From Sphaerisporangium sp. TRM90804 (GTDB lineage Bacteria > Actinomycetota > Actinomycetes > Streptosporangiales > Streptosporangiaceae): a stretch of 64,000 nt of DNA. Positions 7,907 to 15,372 of the stretch are shown piece after piece. The stretch's first letter is position 1, and each line of letters opens with the position of its first letter. A program made the position numbers and the translations under genes. The DNA is taken from the NCBI RefSeq assembly GCF_029846175.1, contig NZ_JARWAC010000002.1, positions 1 through 64,000 of the forward strand. The letters run 5' to 3'. The notes beneath the pieces are model-generated. The model was given only the letters and a program-made list of their open reading frames with translations. It ran no database searches and was not told the origin of the DNA.

Positions 7907-10900
7907 TCAGCCTCCGTCTCGGGGGTCGCGGTCGTCGTAGCCGAGGAGGCGCATCGCCGTCTCGGGGTCCATGGCGGCGGCGAACAGCTGCGCCCGTTCG
8001 AAGGCGCGCTCGCGCGACTCCTCGGCCTTGGCACGCGCGGCCTGCTGTGCCCGGATCATCAGCACCGCGACGGCGCCGCCGACCACGAGCAGGACGGCGA
8101 CGACGAGCAGCGCGATGATCGCGCCGGTCGGCCCGGACCCGGCCGGCTCGCTCCCGGAGGGCCCGCCGCCGACGGCGGCCAGCATGACGACCACCAGCCC
8201 CAGCAGCGCCGCGGCGGCCGCGAGCGCGATCCACACGGGACGGATCGACCGCCGCGGCCCCGAGCCCGCCCTCCCGTACGCGGGCGGCACGGTTCCCGGC
8301 TCCCCGGGCGCGGGCTCGTAGCCACCCTGATGCGGCACGTAGGCTTCCGGCCGCGGCACCTGGGGCGGCACGGACGGCAGGGGCGCCGTCTCCCTTCCCG
8401 TGGCGGGTTCGGCGCTCCAGGGGATGAAGTCGGGCGAGCCGTTCCCGTTCGGGGACGCCGGCAGGTCCGGCGCGGCGACCGGGCCGCCCGGCTGAGGCGC
8501 GACCGGCCCCCCGCCGTTGGGTGGGGACGCGGCCGGAAGGTCCGGCGCGGGCGACCCCGACGGCTCCGAGGGCTCCGGCGGCGGGACCGGGCCCGCGCCG
8601 TGGGGGACGACGTGGCCGGCGACGACCGGGACGGCGACCTGGGCGGCCGGGCGGGGCAGTGGGGCGGTGACGTGACTGTGGGTGCGGTGGGCGTCGGCGG
8701 CGACCTCGTGGTAGGCCTCCAACCGGTCGTGGAACCCGTCCGCGCCGTAGGCGGAACCGTCGACGAGCGGCCCCCGCGTCCCTTCGATCACCGCGATGAC
8801 GTCGTCGCCGTTGAGCGTCTTGTGCCGCTCCAGGGCGTGCGCGACGCACAGCACCTCGCGCCGGTTCTCGCGCAGCAGTTCCTCGGTCTTCTTCAGCAGC
8901 CGCGACAGGTTGTACTCGATGCGCTCGGCCAGCATGTCGGGCGTGAGGTGGTCGCGTGCGGGCCCGGGCTCCTGGGTGTAGCCGGTGCCGCCGACGCCGC
9001 GCGGGCGCGGGGCCGCCTTGCCGTCGCGGATGCCGAGCTGCTGGAGCGCGGGCAGCGAGGCCAGGCCGGTGCCCATGCCCCAGTACGCCTCCATGAGGCC
9101 GGTGACCATGGTGGCGCTCTCGAGGTCGCCGGAGACGCCCGAGGAGTTGTCCTGGCCGAAGAACATGCGCTCCCCCGCCAGGGAGGCCAGCGACACCATG
9201 ATGTCGGCCTCGTACTCGCTGCGCCAGCGGGTGAACTGGTCCTCGGGCTTGATGCTGGAGACCATGCCGAGGTAGTCGGCGCCCTTCTCGATCGTGGCGA
9301 TGTCGATCTCCAGGTGCTGACGCGTGCGGTAGGCGACGACGGCGTGGCACGCCTCGTGCACGGCCACCGCGTGGCGCTCGCGCTCGATGTACTCGACGTC
9401 CTCGGGCGGGCCGAGCTGCTTGAGCCGCTTGGCGGTCATGACGTCCGCCCAGGTGATGACCTCGCGCCCGTCGCGGATCGCGGTGATGAGGGACTCGTTG
9501 ACCAGGTCCTTGATCGTGGCGCCGGTGGCGTACGGGGTGATGGTGGCCAGCTTGTCGAGGTGGGCGGCGGTGAGCTGGTGGCGCACCTTGTCGAAGTACC
9601 CCTCGTAGGTGCGCACCCGGCCGGCCTTGGAGGGGTAGCCGACCTTGTAGATGCGGTCGATGCGGCCGGGCCGCAGCAGGGCCTCGTCGAGCGAGTTGGG
9701 CATGTTGGTCGCCATCATGACGAGGATGCGGTACTTCGGCGGCGGCTTGGGGCGCATGCCGAACAGCCTGCGGACGTAGCGGTTGAGGATGCCGCGCGGC
9801 TTCTTCAGCCCGGACAGCTCGGTGAGCAGCGCCTGGAGGGTGCCCTGGTCGCCGGAGCCGCCCATGCCCATGCCGCCCATGACGACGCGGTCGCGCACGG
9901 CGCCGGGCGTCTCGGCGCGCGACGGGCCGAGTGCCTGCCGGGTGAGGACGGCCCGGGTGTCGCCGGACAGGTAGTCGAAGCCGTGGCAGCCCGTGTGGAA
10001 CGGGCCGCCCACCCGGGGCGCCCCGGGCCCGGTGGGGAAGGCGGCGGAGTGGCCGGTGGAGTGGCCGCCCCCGGGCGGCCCCTGCTGGGCGAGGGCGCCT
10101 CGGCGGCCCAGGGAGTCGGCCTCGTCGAAGAAGACGATGACGCCGCCGTACCGCAGCGCGAGCTTGCGCAACTTGCGGAACAGCGACTTCACCTTCAGGA
10201 TGCCGATGCCCATGAACATGTTGACGAACGCGCCGGGGTCGACGAAGACGTACGGCCGGCCGGTCTCGCCCGCGACGGCCTCGGCCATCAGGGTCTTGCC
10301 CGTCCCCGGCGGGCCCCACAGGAGCAGGCCGCTGGGCACGTAGCCGCCCTTGGCCTCGATCTCGTCGGGCTTCTCCAGGAAGACGATGTTCTCCTTCACC
10401 CGCTCGACGACGTGGTCCTGTCCCCACACGTCGGCGAAGCGGGTCTTGATGTCGTCGGGGTAGTAGGTCTCGATCCCGCCCCTGGACATGAACCAGAAGA
10501 GTCCGACGAACTGGACGATGACGAAGAAGAACGCGAACGCGAGCTGGAGCCCGTACGGCAGGACCCGCCAGAGCAGGGCGGGCGCCTGGAAGAGGGCCAG
10601 CAGCGGGGAGACGTCCAGGATCTGGCCGAGCACGAGGGCGAGCAGCCCGATCCAGAACAGCCACTTCAGCACCCTGGCGATGCGGTAGCGGTTCCAGTCG
10701 CTGAAGCGGCGGCGGCTCCAGCGTTCGAAGCCGCCGAAGACCGTGCCCGTCCAGAACCGGTGGTAGCCGGCGGAGCGTTCGCTGACCACGAAGTGGAGCT
10801 GGCGCACCGCCTCCACGCCGATCAGCACGAGGATGAGCTGCCCGGCGCCCTCCACGGCGGTGACGAGCAGGGCGTCGCCGAACGGCATGATGCCCTCGAA

Positions 10901-11062
10901 GCTCGACATCTGATGCCAGACCAGCACGAGGAACGCGACGGTGAGCCCGATCAGGAACTTGACGCGGTCCCACATGGGCATGGTGCGCCTGCCGGGAGAG
11001 CTCGGCCCGGAGTCGGGGGCGCGCAGGCCCGTGGGACGCTCAGGTGCGGGGTGTCGTGTCAT
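7907..11062 (-). CDS. FtsH-like membrane AAA+ zinc metalloprotease with C-terminal membrane extension
   Basis: 1051 residues. Four predicted N-terminal membrane segments (about 34-51, 64-86, 131-149, 172-192) precede an AAA+ module: Walker A GPPGTGKT 250-257, Walker B IVFFDEAD 309-316, sensor ATN 451-453 and arginine-finger region RPGRIDR 464-470. The zinc-protease motif HEACH is at 569-573, with a probable third ligand in SGDLESAT (about 646). Classical FtsH is about 650 residues with two membrane segments. This protein also has an 85-residue Gly/Pro-rich insert after Walker B, a disordered Pro-rich linker (800-940), two more membrane helices (943-965, 980-1003) and a charged helical tail. 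The ATG has a GAGGAG site. A role in membrane protein quality control is inferred. Confidence 0.85.
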   Translation of the reverse strand: MTRHPAPERPTGLRAPDSGPSSPGRRTMPMWDRVKFLIGLTVAFLVLVWHQMSSFEGIMPFGDALLVTAVEGAGQLILVLIGVEAVRQLHFVVSERSAGYHRFWTGTVFGGFERWSRRRFSDWNRYRIARVLKWLFWIGLLALVLGQILDVSPLLALFQAPALLWRVLPYGLQLAFAFFFVIVQFVGLFWFMSRGGIETYYPDDIKTRFADVWGQDHVVERVKENIVFLEKPDEIEAKGGYVPSGLLLWGPPGTGKTLMAEAVAGETGRPYVFVDPGAFVNMFMGIGILKVKSLFRKLRKLALRYGGVIVFFDEADSLGRRGALAQQGPPGGGHSTGHSAAFPTGPGAPRVGGPFHTGCHGFDYLSGDTRAVLTRQALGPSRAETPGAVRDRVVMGGMGMGGSGDQGTLQALLTELSGLKKPRGILNRYVRRLFGMRPKPPPKYRILVMMATNMPNSLDEALLRPGRIDRIYKVGYPSKAGRVRTYEGYFDKVRHQLTAAHLDKLATITPYATGATIKDLVNESLITAIRDGREVITWADVMTAKRLKQLGPPEDVEYIERERHAVAVHEACHAVVAYRTRQHLEIDIATIEKGADYLGMVSSIKPEDQFTRWRSEYEADIMVSLASLAGERMFFGQDNSSGVSGDLESATMVTGLMEAYWGMGTGLASLPALQQLGIRDGKAAPRPRGVGGTGYTQEPGPARDHLTPDMLAERIEYNLSRLLKKTEELLRENRREVLCVAHALERHKTLNGDDVIAVIEGTRGPLVDGSAYGADGFHDRLEAYHEVAADAHRTHSHVTAPLPRPAAQVAVPVVAGHVVPHGAGPVPPPEPSEPSGSPAPDLPAASPPNGGGPVAPQPGGPVAAPDLPASPNGNGSPDFIPWSAEPATGRETAPLPSVPPQVPRPEAYVPHQGGYEPAPGEPGTVPPAYGRAGSGPRRSIRPVWIALAAAAALLGLVVVMLAAVGGGPSGSEPAGSGPTGAIIALLVVAVLLVVGGAVAVLMIRAQQAARAKAEESRERAFERAQLFAAAMDPETAMRLLGYDDRDPRDGG

Positions 11063-11086
11063 CGGGACTCCTCACCGGGTCACCGG

Positions 11087-11785
11087 TCATCCAGGCAGCC
11101 GCTTGACCTTGAACGACTGCGTGATGCCGCCGATCTGTTCCGCCCGGCCCCGGTAGGAGGCGGCCGGGCAGCGGATGAGCAGGACGGACACGCGCGTGCC
11201 GTCCGCGGCGAGGTAGGCGGTCTGGTCGAAGGTCTGCACCGGGCCTCCGAGGACCTTGAAGTTGTACACCACGTGGACGCCCCGCACGCCGTCCTCCGGG
11301 GGGAGCACCTCGTCGCTGAGGAGTTCGAACTTCTTGAAGGGGTAGCCGGGGGTCTGCTCCATGCGTTCACGCAGGTCGTCCTCGACGACGACCGGCAGCA
11401 TGGCGGCGTTGCGCAGGGCGTCCAGGGACGCGGCGTCGCGCTGGTCCTCGGTCAGCTCGGACACCATGGCGAAGGCGAACGGCTCGCCGGAGCCGCCGGG
11501 GTCGAGCAGGTGGCCGGCCGACGGGGTGCGGTCGCCGTCGTAACCGACGGTCCAGGAGAGCTGTTTTCGCGACTGGGCCGTGGCCGAGGTCAGGTCGCCG
11601 AACAGCTCGCGGTCCAGCGCCTTCTGGTCGACCTTGCGCCAGGAGGCCGGGATCTTGAAGTAGCTCTGCCCGTCGCCGCCCATGACATAGGTGAACTCCG
11701 CACCGCCACAACCGGCCGCCCCGGCTGCGATGACGGCCGCGGCCGCCAACGCGATCAGCCGTGGCCCCACCCGCGACGCATCCAC
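11087..11785 (-). CDS. secreted lipoprotein, function unknown
   Basis: About 232 residues. A GTG at 11785 is chosen because GGAGG sits about 10 nt upstream and the following sequence is a lipoprotein signal (LIALAAAAVIAAGAAGC, C26). The mature domain (GGDGQSYFKIPASWRKVDQ onward) is a mixed alpha/beta fold reminiscent of PsbP/LpqN-like actinobacterial lipoproteins; that resemblance is tentative. It lies 24 bp upstream of the FtsH-like gene in the same direction, so the two are probably cotranscribed and may work at the same membrane. Confidence 0.75.
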   Translation of the reverse strand: MDASRVGPRLIALAAAAVIAAGAAGCGGAEFTYVMGGDGQSYFKIPASWRKVDQKALDRELFGDLTSATAQSRKQLSWTVGYDGDRTPSAGHLLDPGGSGEPFAFAMVSELTEDQRDAASLDALRNAAMLPVVVEDDLRERMEQTPGYPFKKFELLSDEVLPPEDGVRGVHVVYNFKVLGGPVQTFDQTAYLAADGTRVSVLLIRCPAASYRGRAEQIGGITQSFKVKRLPG

Positions 11786-11935
11786 AGGGGCCTTACCTCC
11801 GCCTTGCGGGTCAACATGGTTGTTGTGCCCTCTTTTCCGGCAGGCGCCGCGCCCGGAGCGCTGAGAAGTCTTGACCAAATCTTGGCGGAAAGTTGGCTCC
11901 AGTTGTGACCTCGCGCGTCGGCGCCGTCCAGGAAT

Positions 11936-11951
11936 AGTTGAAGTATCAACT
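11936..11951. promoter_or_regulatory. perfect palindrome upstream of pirin, probable operator
   Basis: AGTTGA-AGTA-TCAACT is a perfect 16-bp inverted repeat 58 bp before the pirin ATG. Its size and AT-rich arms resemble MarR-type operators. No regulator gene is adjacent, so the cognate protein would act in trans. Confidence 0.55.
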
Positions 11952-12009
11952 TCTGTTGTGCGGAGTATCATCGTCCCGCGGCGTGAGCCGCGCCGATAAG
12001 GAGGCACCC

Positions 12010-13002
12010 ATGCCGGCCGTGACCGCTGACACCCTCACCCTGCCCCGCCTTCCCCGCCTGCCCGAGGCCACGACGGCCTGGCGGCCGGTGGCCCGCGTGA
12101 TCACCGCGCAGCGGCACCTGGAAGGCGAGGGCTTCGCCGTCCGCCGGCCGTTCCCGGGCGTCGACCTGTCGCTGGCCGACCCCTTCCTGCTGCTCGACCA
12201 CATGGGCGCGGTGGAGTACGCCCCCGGCGAGGCCATGGGCACGCCCTGGCACCCGCACCGCGGCTTCGAGACGGTGACCTACATCATCGACGGCGCCTTC
12301 CAGCACCGCGACACCACCGGCGGCGGCGGCCTCATCGCCGACGGCGACACCCAGTGGATGACCGCCGGCAGCGGGCTGCAGCACATCGAGCAGCCGCCGC
12401 CGGAGCTGGTGGCCTCGGGCGGCATGTTCCACGGCGTGCAGCTCTGGGTGAACCTGCCGCGCGCGCAGAAGTGGGTCGCCCCGCGCTACCAGGACATCGG
12501 CCGCGGCGACGTGAAGCTGCTCTCCAGCGACGACGGCGCCTCGCTGGTGCGGGTGATCGCCGGTTCGCTCGCCGGACACGAGGGGCCGGGCGTCACCTAC
12601 ACGCCCATCACCTACCTGCACGCCACCGTCGCCCCCGGCGCGCGCCTCGACCTGCCCTGGCCGGTCGGCTTCAACGCGCTGGTGTACGTCCTGGCCGGGC
12701 AGGGCACCGCCGGCCCGTCGGCCAGCCCGCTCGGCGAGGGGCAGCTCGCCGCCTTCGGCCCCCGCGGCGACGCGCTCACCGTGCGCGCCGCGGACTCCCA
12801 GCCGGCGGCGGGCGCGCGCGGATGGGAGATCCTCGTGCTCGGCGGCCTGCCCATCCGCGAGCCGATCGCCAGGTACGGCCCCTTCGTCATGAACACCCGT
12901 GACGAGATCGTCCAGGCCTTCGAGGACTTCCAGGCCGGGCGCATGGGCGTCGTGCCCGCCGAGCGGGTGCCGCACCGCTCCAGCAGGGACGAGACGCTCT
13001 GA
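12010..13002 (+). CDS. pirin family protein
   Basis: 330 residues, two cupin domains. The iron-binding set of pirins is present in the N-terminal cupin: H81 and H83 in WHPHRGFE, H125 and E127 in LQHIEQPP. Family members act as quercetin 2,3-dioxygenases or as redox-sensitive protein partners; the sequence does not decide between them. The ATG at 12010 is chosen because AAGGAGG lies 6 nt upstream; an upstream TTG frame at 11938 overlaps the operator palindrome and is unlikely. Single-gene unit, probably under control of the palindrome at 11936. Confidence 0.88.
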   Translation: MPAVTADTLTLPRLPRLPEATTAWRPVARVITAQRHLEGEGFAVRRPFPGVDLSLADPFLLLDHMGAVEYAPGEAMGTPWHPHRGFETVTYIIDGAFQHRDTTGGGGLIADGDTQWMTAGSGLQHIEQPPPELVASGGMFHGVQLWVNLPRAQKWVAPRYQDIGRGDVKLLSSDDGASLVRVIAGSLAGHEGPGVTYTPITYLHATVAPGARLDLPWPVGFNALVYVLAGQGTAGPSASPLGEGQLAAFGPRGDALTVRAADSQPAAGARGWEILVLGGLPIREPIARYGPFVMNTRDEIVQAFEDFQAGRMGVVPAERVPHRSSRDETL

Positions 13003-13107
13003 GCCTGGCGCGGCGAGAGCCGCGTCGCGCAGGGACGGGGTCCCGTTCTGTGCCCCGGCGGCGGGGCCGCACGGCCGAGTCTCCACGGCCCGGGGCCCGA
13101 AGCTCGC

Positions 13108-13113
13108 TAGTCT
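13108..13113 (+). promoter_or_regulatory. -10 box of a probable leaderless promoter
   Basis: TAGTCT lies 6 nt before the ATG of the short-chain dehydrogenase at 13120 and there is no ribosome site between them. Confidence 0.45.
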
Positions 13114-13119
13114 GCCCGC

Positions 13120-13884
13120 ATGCCCACCGCACTCATCACCGGGGCGACCGCCGGCATCGGCGCCGCCTTCGCCCGCAAGCTGGCCGCCGACGGCTTCTCC
13201 CTCGTGCTGGTCGCCCGTGAGGAGAGACGCCTCGCCGCCGCGGCCGACGCCCTGCGCCGCGGGTACGGCGTGGACGTCGAGACGCTCGCCGCCGACCTGA
13301 CGTCCGAGAAGGAACTCGCCACGGTGGAGGACCGCCTGCACGCCGGCGTCGACCTGCTGGTCAACAACGCCGGCTTCGGCCACCGGCACGCCGCGTTGCA
13401 GATGCCGGTGGCCGACCAGGTCGCCATGCTGCGGCTGCACTGCGAGGCGGTCGCGCGCCTGACCATGGCCGCCCTGCCCGGCATCCGGGCCCGCGGACGC
13501 GGCGGGGTGGTCAACGTGGCGTCGGTGGCCGCGTACTTCCCCTACGGCCCCTACAGCGCGTCCAAGGCCTGGGTGGTGAACTTCAGCGAGGCGCTGGCGG
13601 TCCAGATCCCCGAGCGCCGCGTCCACGTCATGGCTCTGTGCCCGGGGTTCGTGCGCACCGAGTTCCACCGGCGGGCGTCCATCGACACCGGGGCCATCCC
13701 CGGCTTCCTGTGGCTGTCGGCCGACCGCGTGGCCGCCGCGGCCATGCGCGACTTCGCGCGCGGCCTGCCGGTCAGCGTGCCCGACGTCCGCTACAAAGCC
13801 ATCGCCGGGGTCGCCAAGTACGTCCCGCGCGGCGTCGTGCGCGCCGTCGCCGGCATGCTCGGCCGCGTCGGCCCGAACGGCTGA
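13120..13884 (+). CDS. short-chain dehydrogenase/reductase (SDR)
   Basis: 254 residues, classical SDR. It has the cofactor motif GATAGIG at 8-14, NNAG at 82-85, catalytic S135, and Y145/K149 in YSASK. The arginine after the second strand (VAREERR) suggests an NADPH preference. The C-terminal basic, hydrophobic segment (KYVPRGVVRAVAGML) resembles membrane-associated SDRs of the 17-beta-HSD12/keto-reductase type. Substrate unknown. The start is supported by a TAGTCT box 6 nt upstream (leaderless). Confidence 0.85.
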   Translation: MPTALITGATAGIGAAFARKLAADGFSLVLVAREERRLAAAADALRRGYGVDVETLAADLTSEKELATVEDRLHAGVDLLVNNAGFGHRHAALQMPVADQVAMLRLHCEAVARLTMAALPGIRARGRGGVVNVASVAAYFPYGPYSASKAWVVNFSEALAVQIPERRVHVMALCPGFVRTEFHRRASIDTGAIPGFLWLSADRVAAAAMRDFARGLPVSVPDVRYKAIAGVAKYVPRGVVRAVAGMLGRVGPNG

Positions 13885-13990
13885 GCCCCCCGACCTGGGC
13901 GAACGGCGACACGCGCGCCCGGCGCCGAATGATCGTGATGTCGCCTCCCGCCCCCTACAGTCGGGCACGTCCGCAAGGTAGGGGGATGAC

Positions 13991-15250
13991 ATGGGCGAAA
14001 GACTCGTGGTGGTCGGGCAGGGCTACGTCGGCCTGCCCCTGGCCGTGAGCGCGGTCGAGGCCGGGTTCGACGTCGTGGGGATCGACGTCGACGAATGGCG
14101 GGTCAAACGGCTCAACGCCGCCGAGTCCTACATCGAGGACGTCGACGACCGGACGCTGGAGGACACGCGCGCGTCCGGCCGCTACCGCGCCAGCACGTGC
14201 TACGCCCAGGCCGAGCGTTTCGACTTCTGCGTCATCACCGTGCCGACGCCGCTGCGCGACGGGGTTCCCGACCTCACCCACGTCACCGACGCCGGGCGCC
14301 GCATCGCGCCGCTGCTGCGGCCCGGCGCGCTGGTCGTCCTGGAGTCGACGACCTACCCCGGCACCACCGAGGAGCACCTGCGCGGCCTGCTGGAGGAGGG
14401 CTCCGGCCTGCGCGCCTGCGAGGACTTCCTGCTCGGCTACAGCCCCGAGCGCATCGACCCGGGCAACGGGCGCTGGCACCTGGAGAACACCCCCAAGGTC
14501 GTCTCCGGCGTCGACCCCGCGTCGCTGCGCGCGGTCCGGGCCTTCTACGAGCGCATCGTCCACCAGACGGTGGCGGTGTCCTCCCCGCGTGTCGCCGAGC
14601 TGTGCAAGCTGCTGGAGAACACCTTCAGGCACGTGAACATCGCCCTGGTGAACGAGCTGTCGGTCTTCGCGCACCAGCTCGGCATCGACGTGTGGGAGGC
14701 GATCGACGCGGCCTCCACCAAACCGTTCGGCTACATGCGCTTCACCCCGGGGCCGGGCGTGGGCGGGCACTGCCTGCCGGTCGACCCGTCGTACCTGTCG
14801 TGGAAGGTGAAGCGCAGCCTGGGGCACAACTTCCGGTTCGTCGAGCTGGCCAACGACATCAACGCCCAGATGCCCGCGCACGTGGTGCACCGCCTCACGC
14901 TCGCGCTGAACCGCCTGGGCAAGCCGGTGTCCCAGAGCCGCGTCCTGCTGCTCGGGCTGGCCTACAAGAAGAACACCGGCGACATCCGGGAGTCGCCCGC
15001 GATCGAGGTGACGCGGGCGCTGAGCAGGCTCGGGGCCGACCTGCGGGTCGCCGACCCGCACGTGGAGTCCCACCCGCTGCCCGCGGGCGTCATGATGGTG
15101 GAGCCGACGGCCTGGGAGCTGGCGCAGGCCGACGCCGTGGTGATCCTCACCGACCACGACCGGTTCGACTACGAGCTGGTCCAGCGGGCCAGCGGCTTCG
15201 TCTTCGACACCCGCAACCGCTGCCGGGGCCCCAACGTCGAGCGGCTGTGA
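13991..15250 (+). CDS. UDP-sugar 6-dehydrogenase, WbpA/TviB type
   Basis: 419 residues; first gene of the polysaccharide island. It oxidises C6 of a UDP-hexose or UDP-HexNAc to the uronic acid using 2 NAD+. Visible are the N-terminal Rossmann motif GQGYVG (9-14), active-site Cys261 in PGPGVGGHCLPVDPSYL, and the C-terminal domain with GLAYKKNTGDIRESP. The run TKPFGYM...PGPG...DPSYLSWK resembles UDP-GlcNAc 6-dehydrogenase (WbpA/TviB) more than UDP-glucose dehydrogenase. WbpP-like epimerases lie in the same island. The ATG at 13991 has AGGTAGGGGG upstream. Confidence 0.85.
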   Translation: MGERLVVVGQGYVGLPLAVSAVEAGFDVVGIDVDEWRVKRLNAAESYIEDVDDRTLEDTRASGRYRASTCYAQAERFDFCVITVPTPLRDGVPDLTHVTDAGRRIAPLLRPGALVVLESTTYPGTTEEHLRGLLEEGSGLRACEDFLLGYSPERIDPGNGRWHLENTPKVVSGVDPASLRAVRAFYERIVHQTVAVSSPRVAELCKLLENTFRHVNIALVNELSVFAHQLGIDVWEAIDAASTKPFGYMRFTPGPGVGGHCLPVDPSYLSWKVKRSLGHNFRFVELANDINAQMPAHVVHRLTLALNRLGKPVSQSRVLLLGLAYKKNTGDIRESPAIEVTRALSRLGADLRVADPHVESHPLPAGVMMVEPTAWELAQADAVVILTDHDRFDYELVQRASGFVFDTRNRCRGPNVERL

Positions 15251-15309
15251 CGCGGCACGGGCCGCGACGCCCGGACGGCTCCCCCTCGGGCCGGGCAAGG
15301 ACGGGCAAG

Positions 15310-15371
15310 GAGATCACCGGGAGCGGCGGCCGCGCGAGGCCGTGCCGGTGATCTCGCCGGAAGAATCCGGC
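15310..15371 (+). promoter_or_regulatory. two consecutive stem-loops in the leader of the first GT-C-like gene
   Basis: Hairpin 1 has perfect 11-bp arms, GAGATCACCGG (15310-15320) and CCGGTGATCTC (15345-15355), with a 24-nt loop. Hairpin 2 follows directly: GCCGGA (15356-15361), loop AGAA, TCCGGC (15366-15371), one base before the ATG at 15373. The GGAAGAA ribosome site lies inside hairpin 2. They could act as a terminator for the upstream gene, an attenuator or a translational switch. Confidence 0.55.
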
Positions 15372-15372
15372 C

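Noticed and set aside
8330-11908. A 1192-codon open frame on the plus strand
   Set aside because: It is antisense to the FtsH-like protease and lipoprotein genes, has a biased low-complexity composition (Arg, Gly, Asp, Val) and no recognisable motif.
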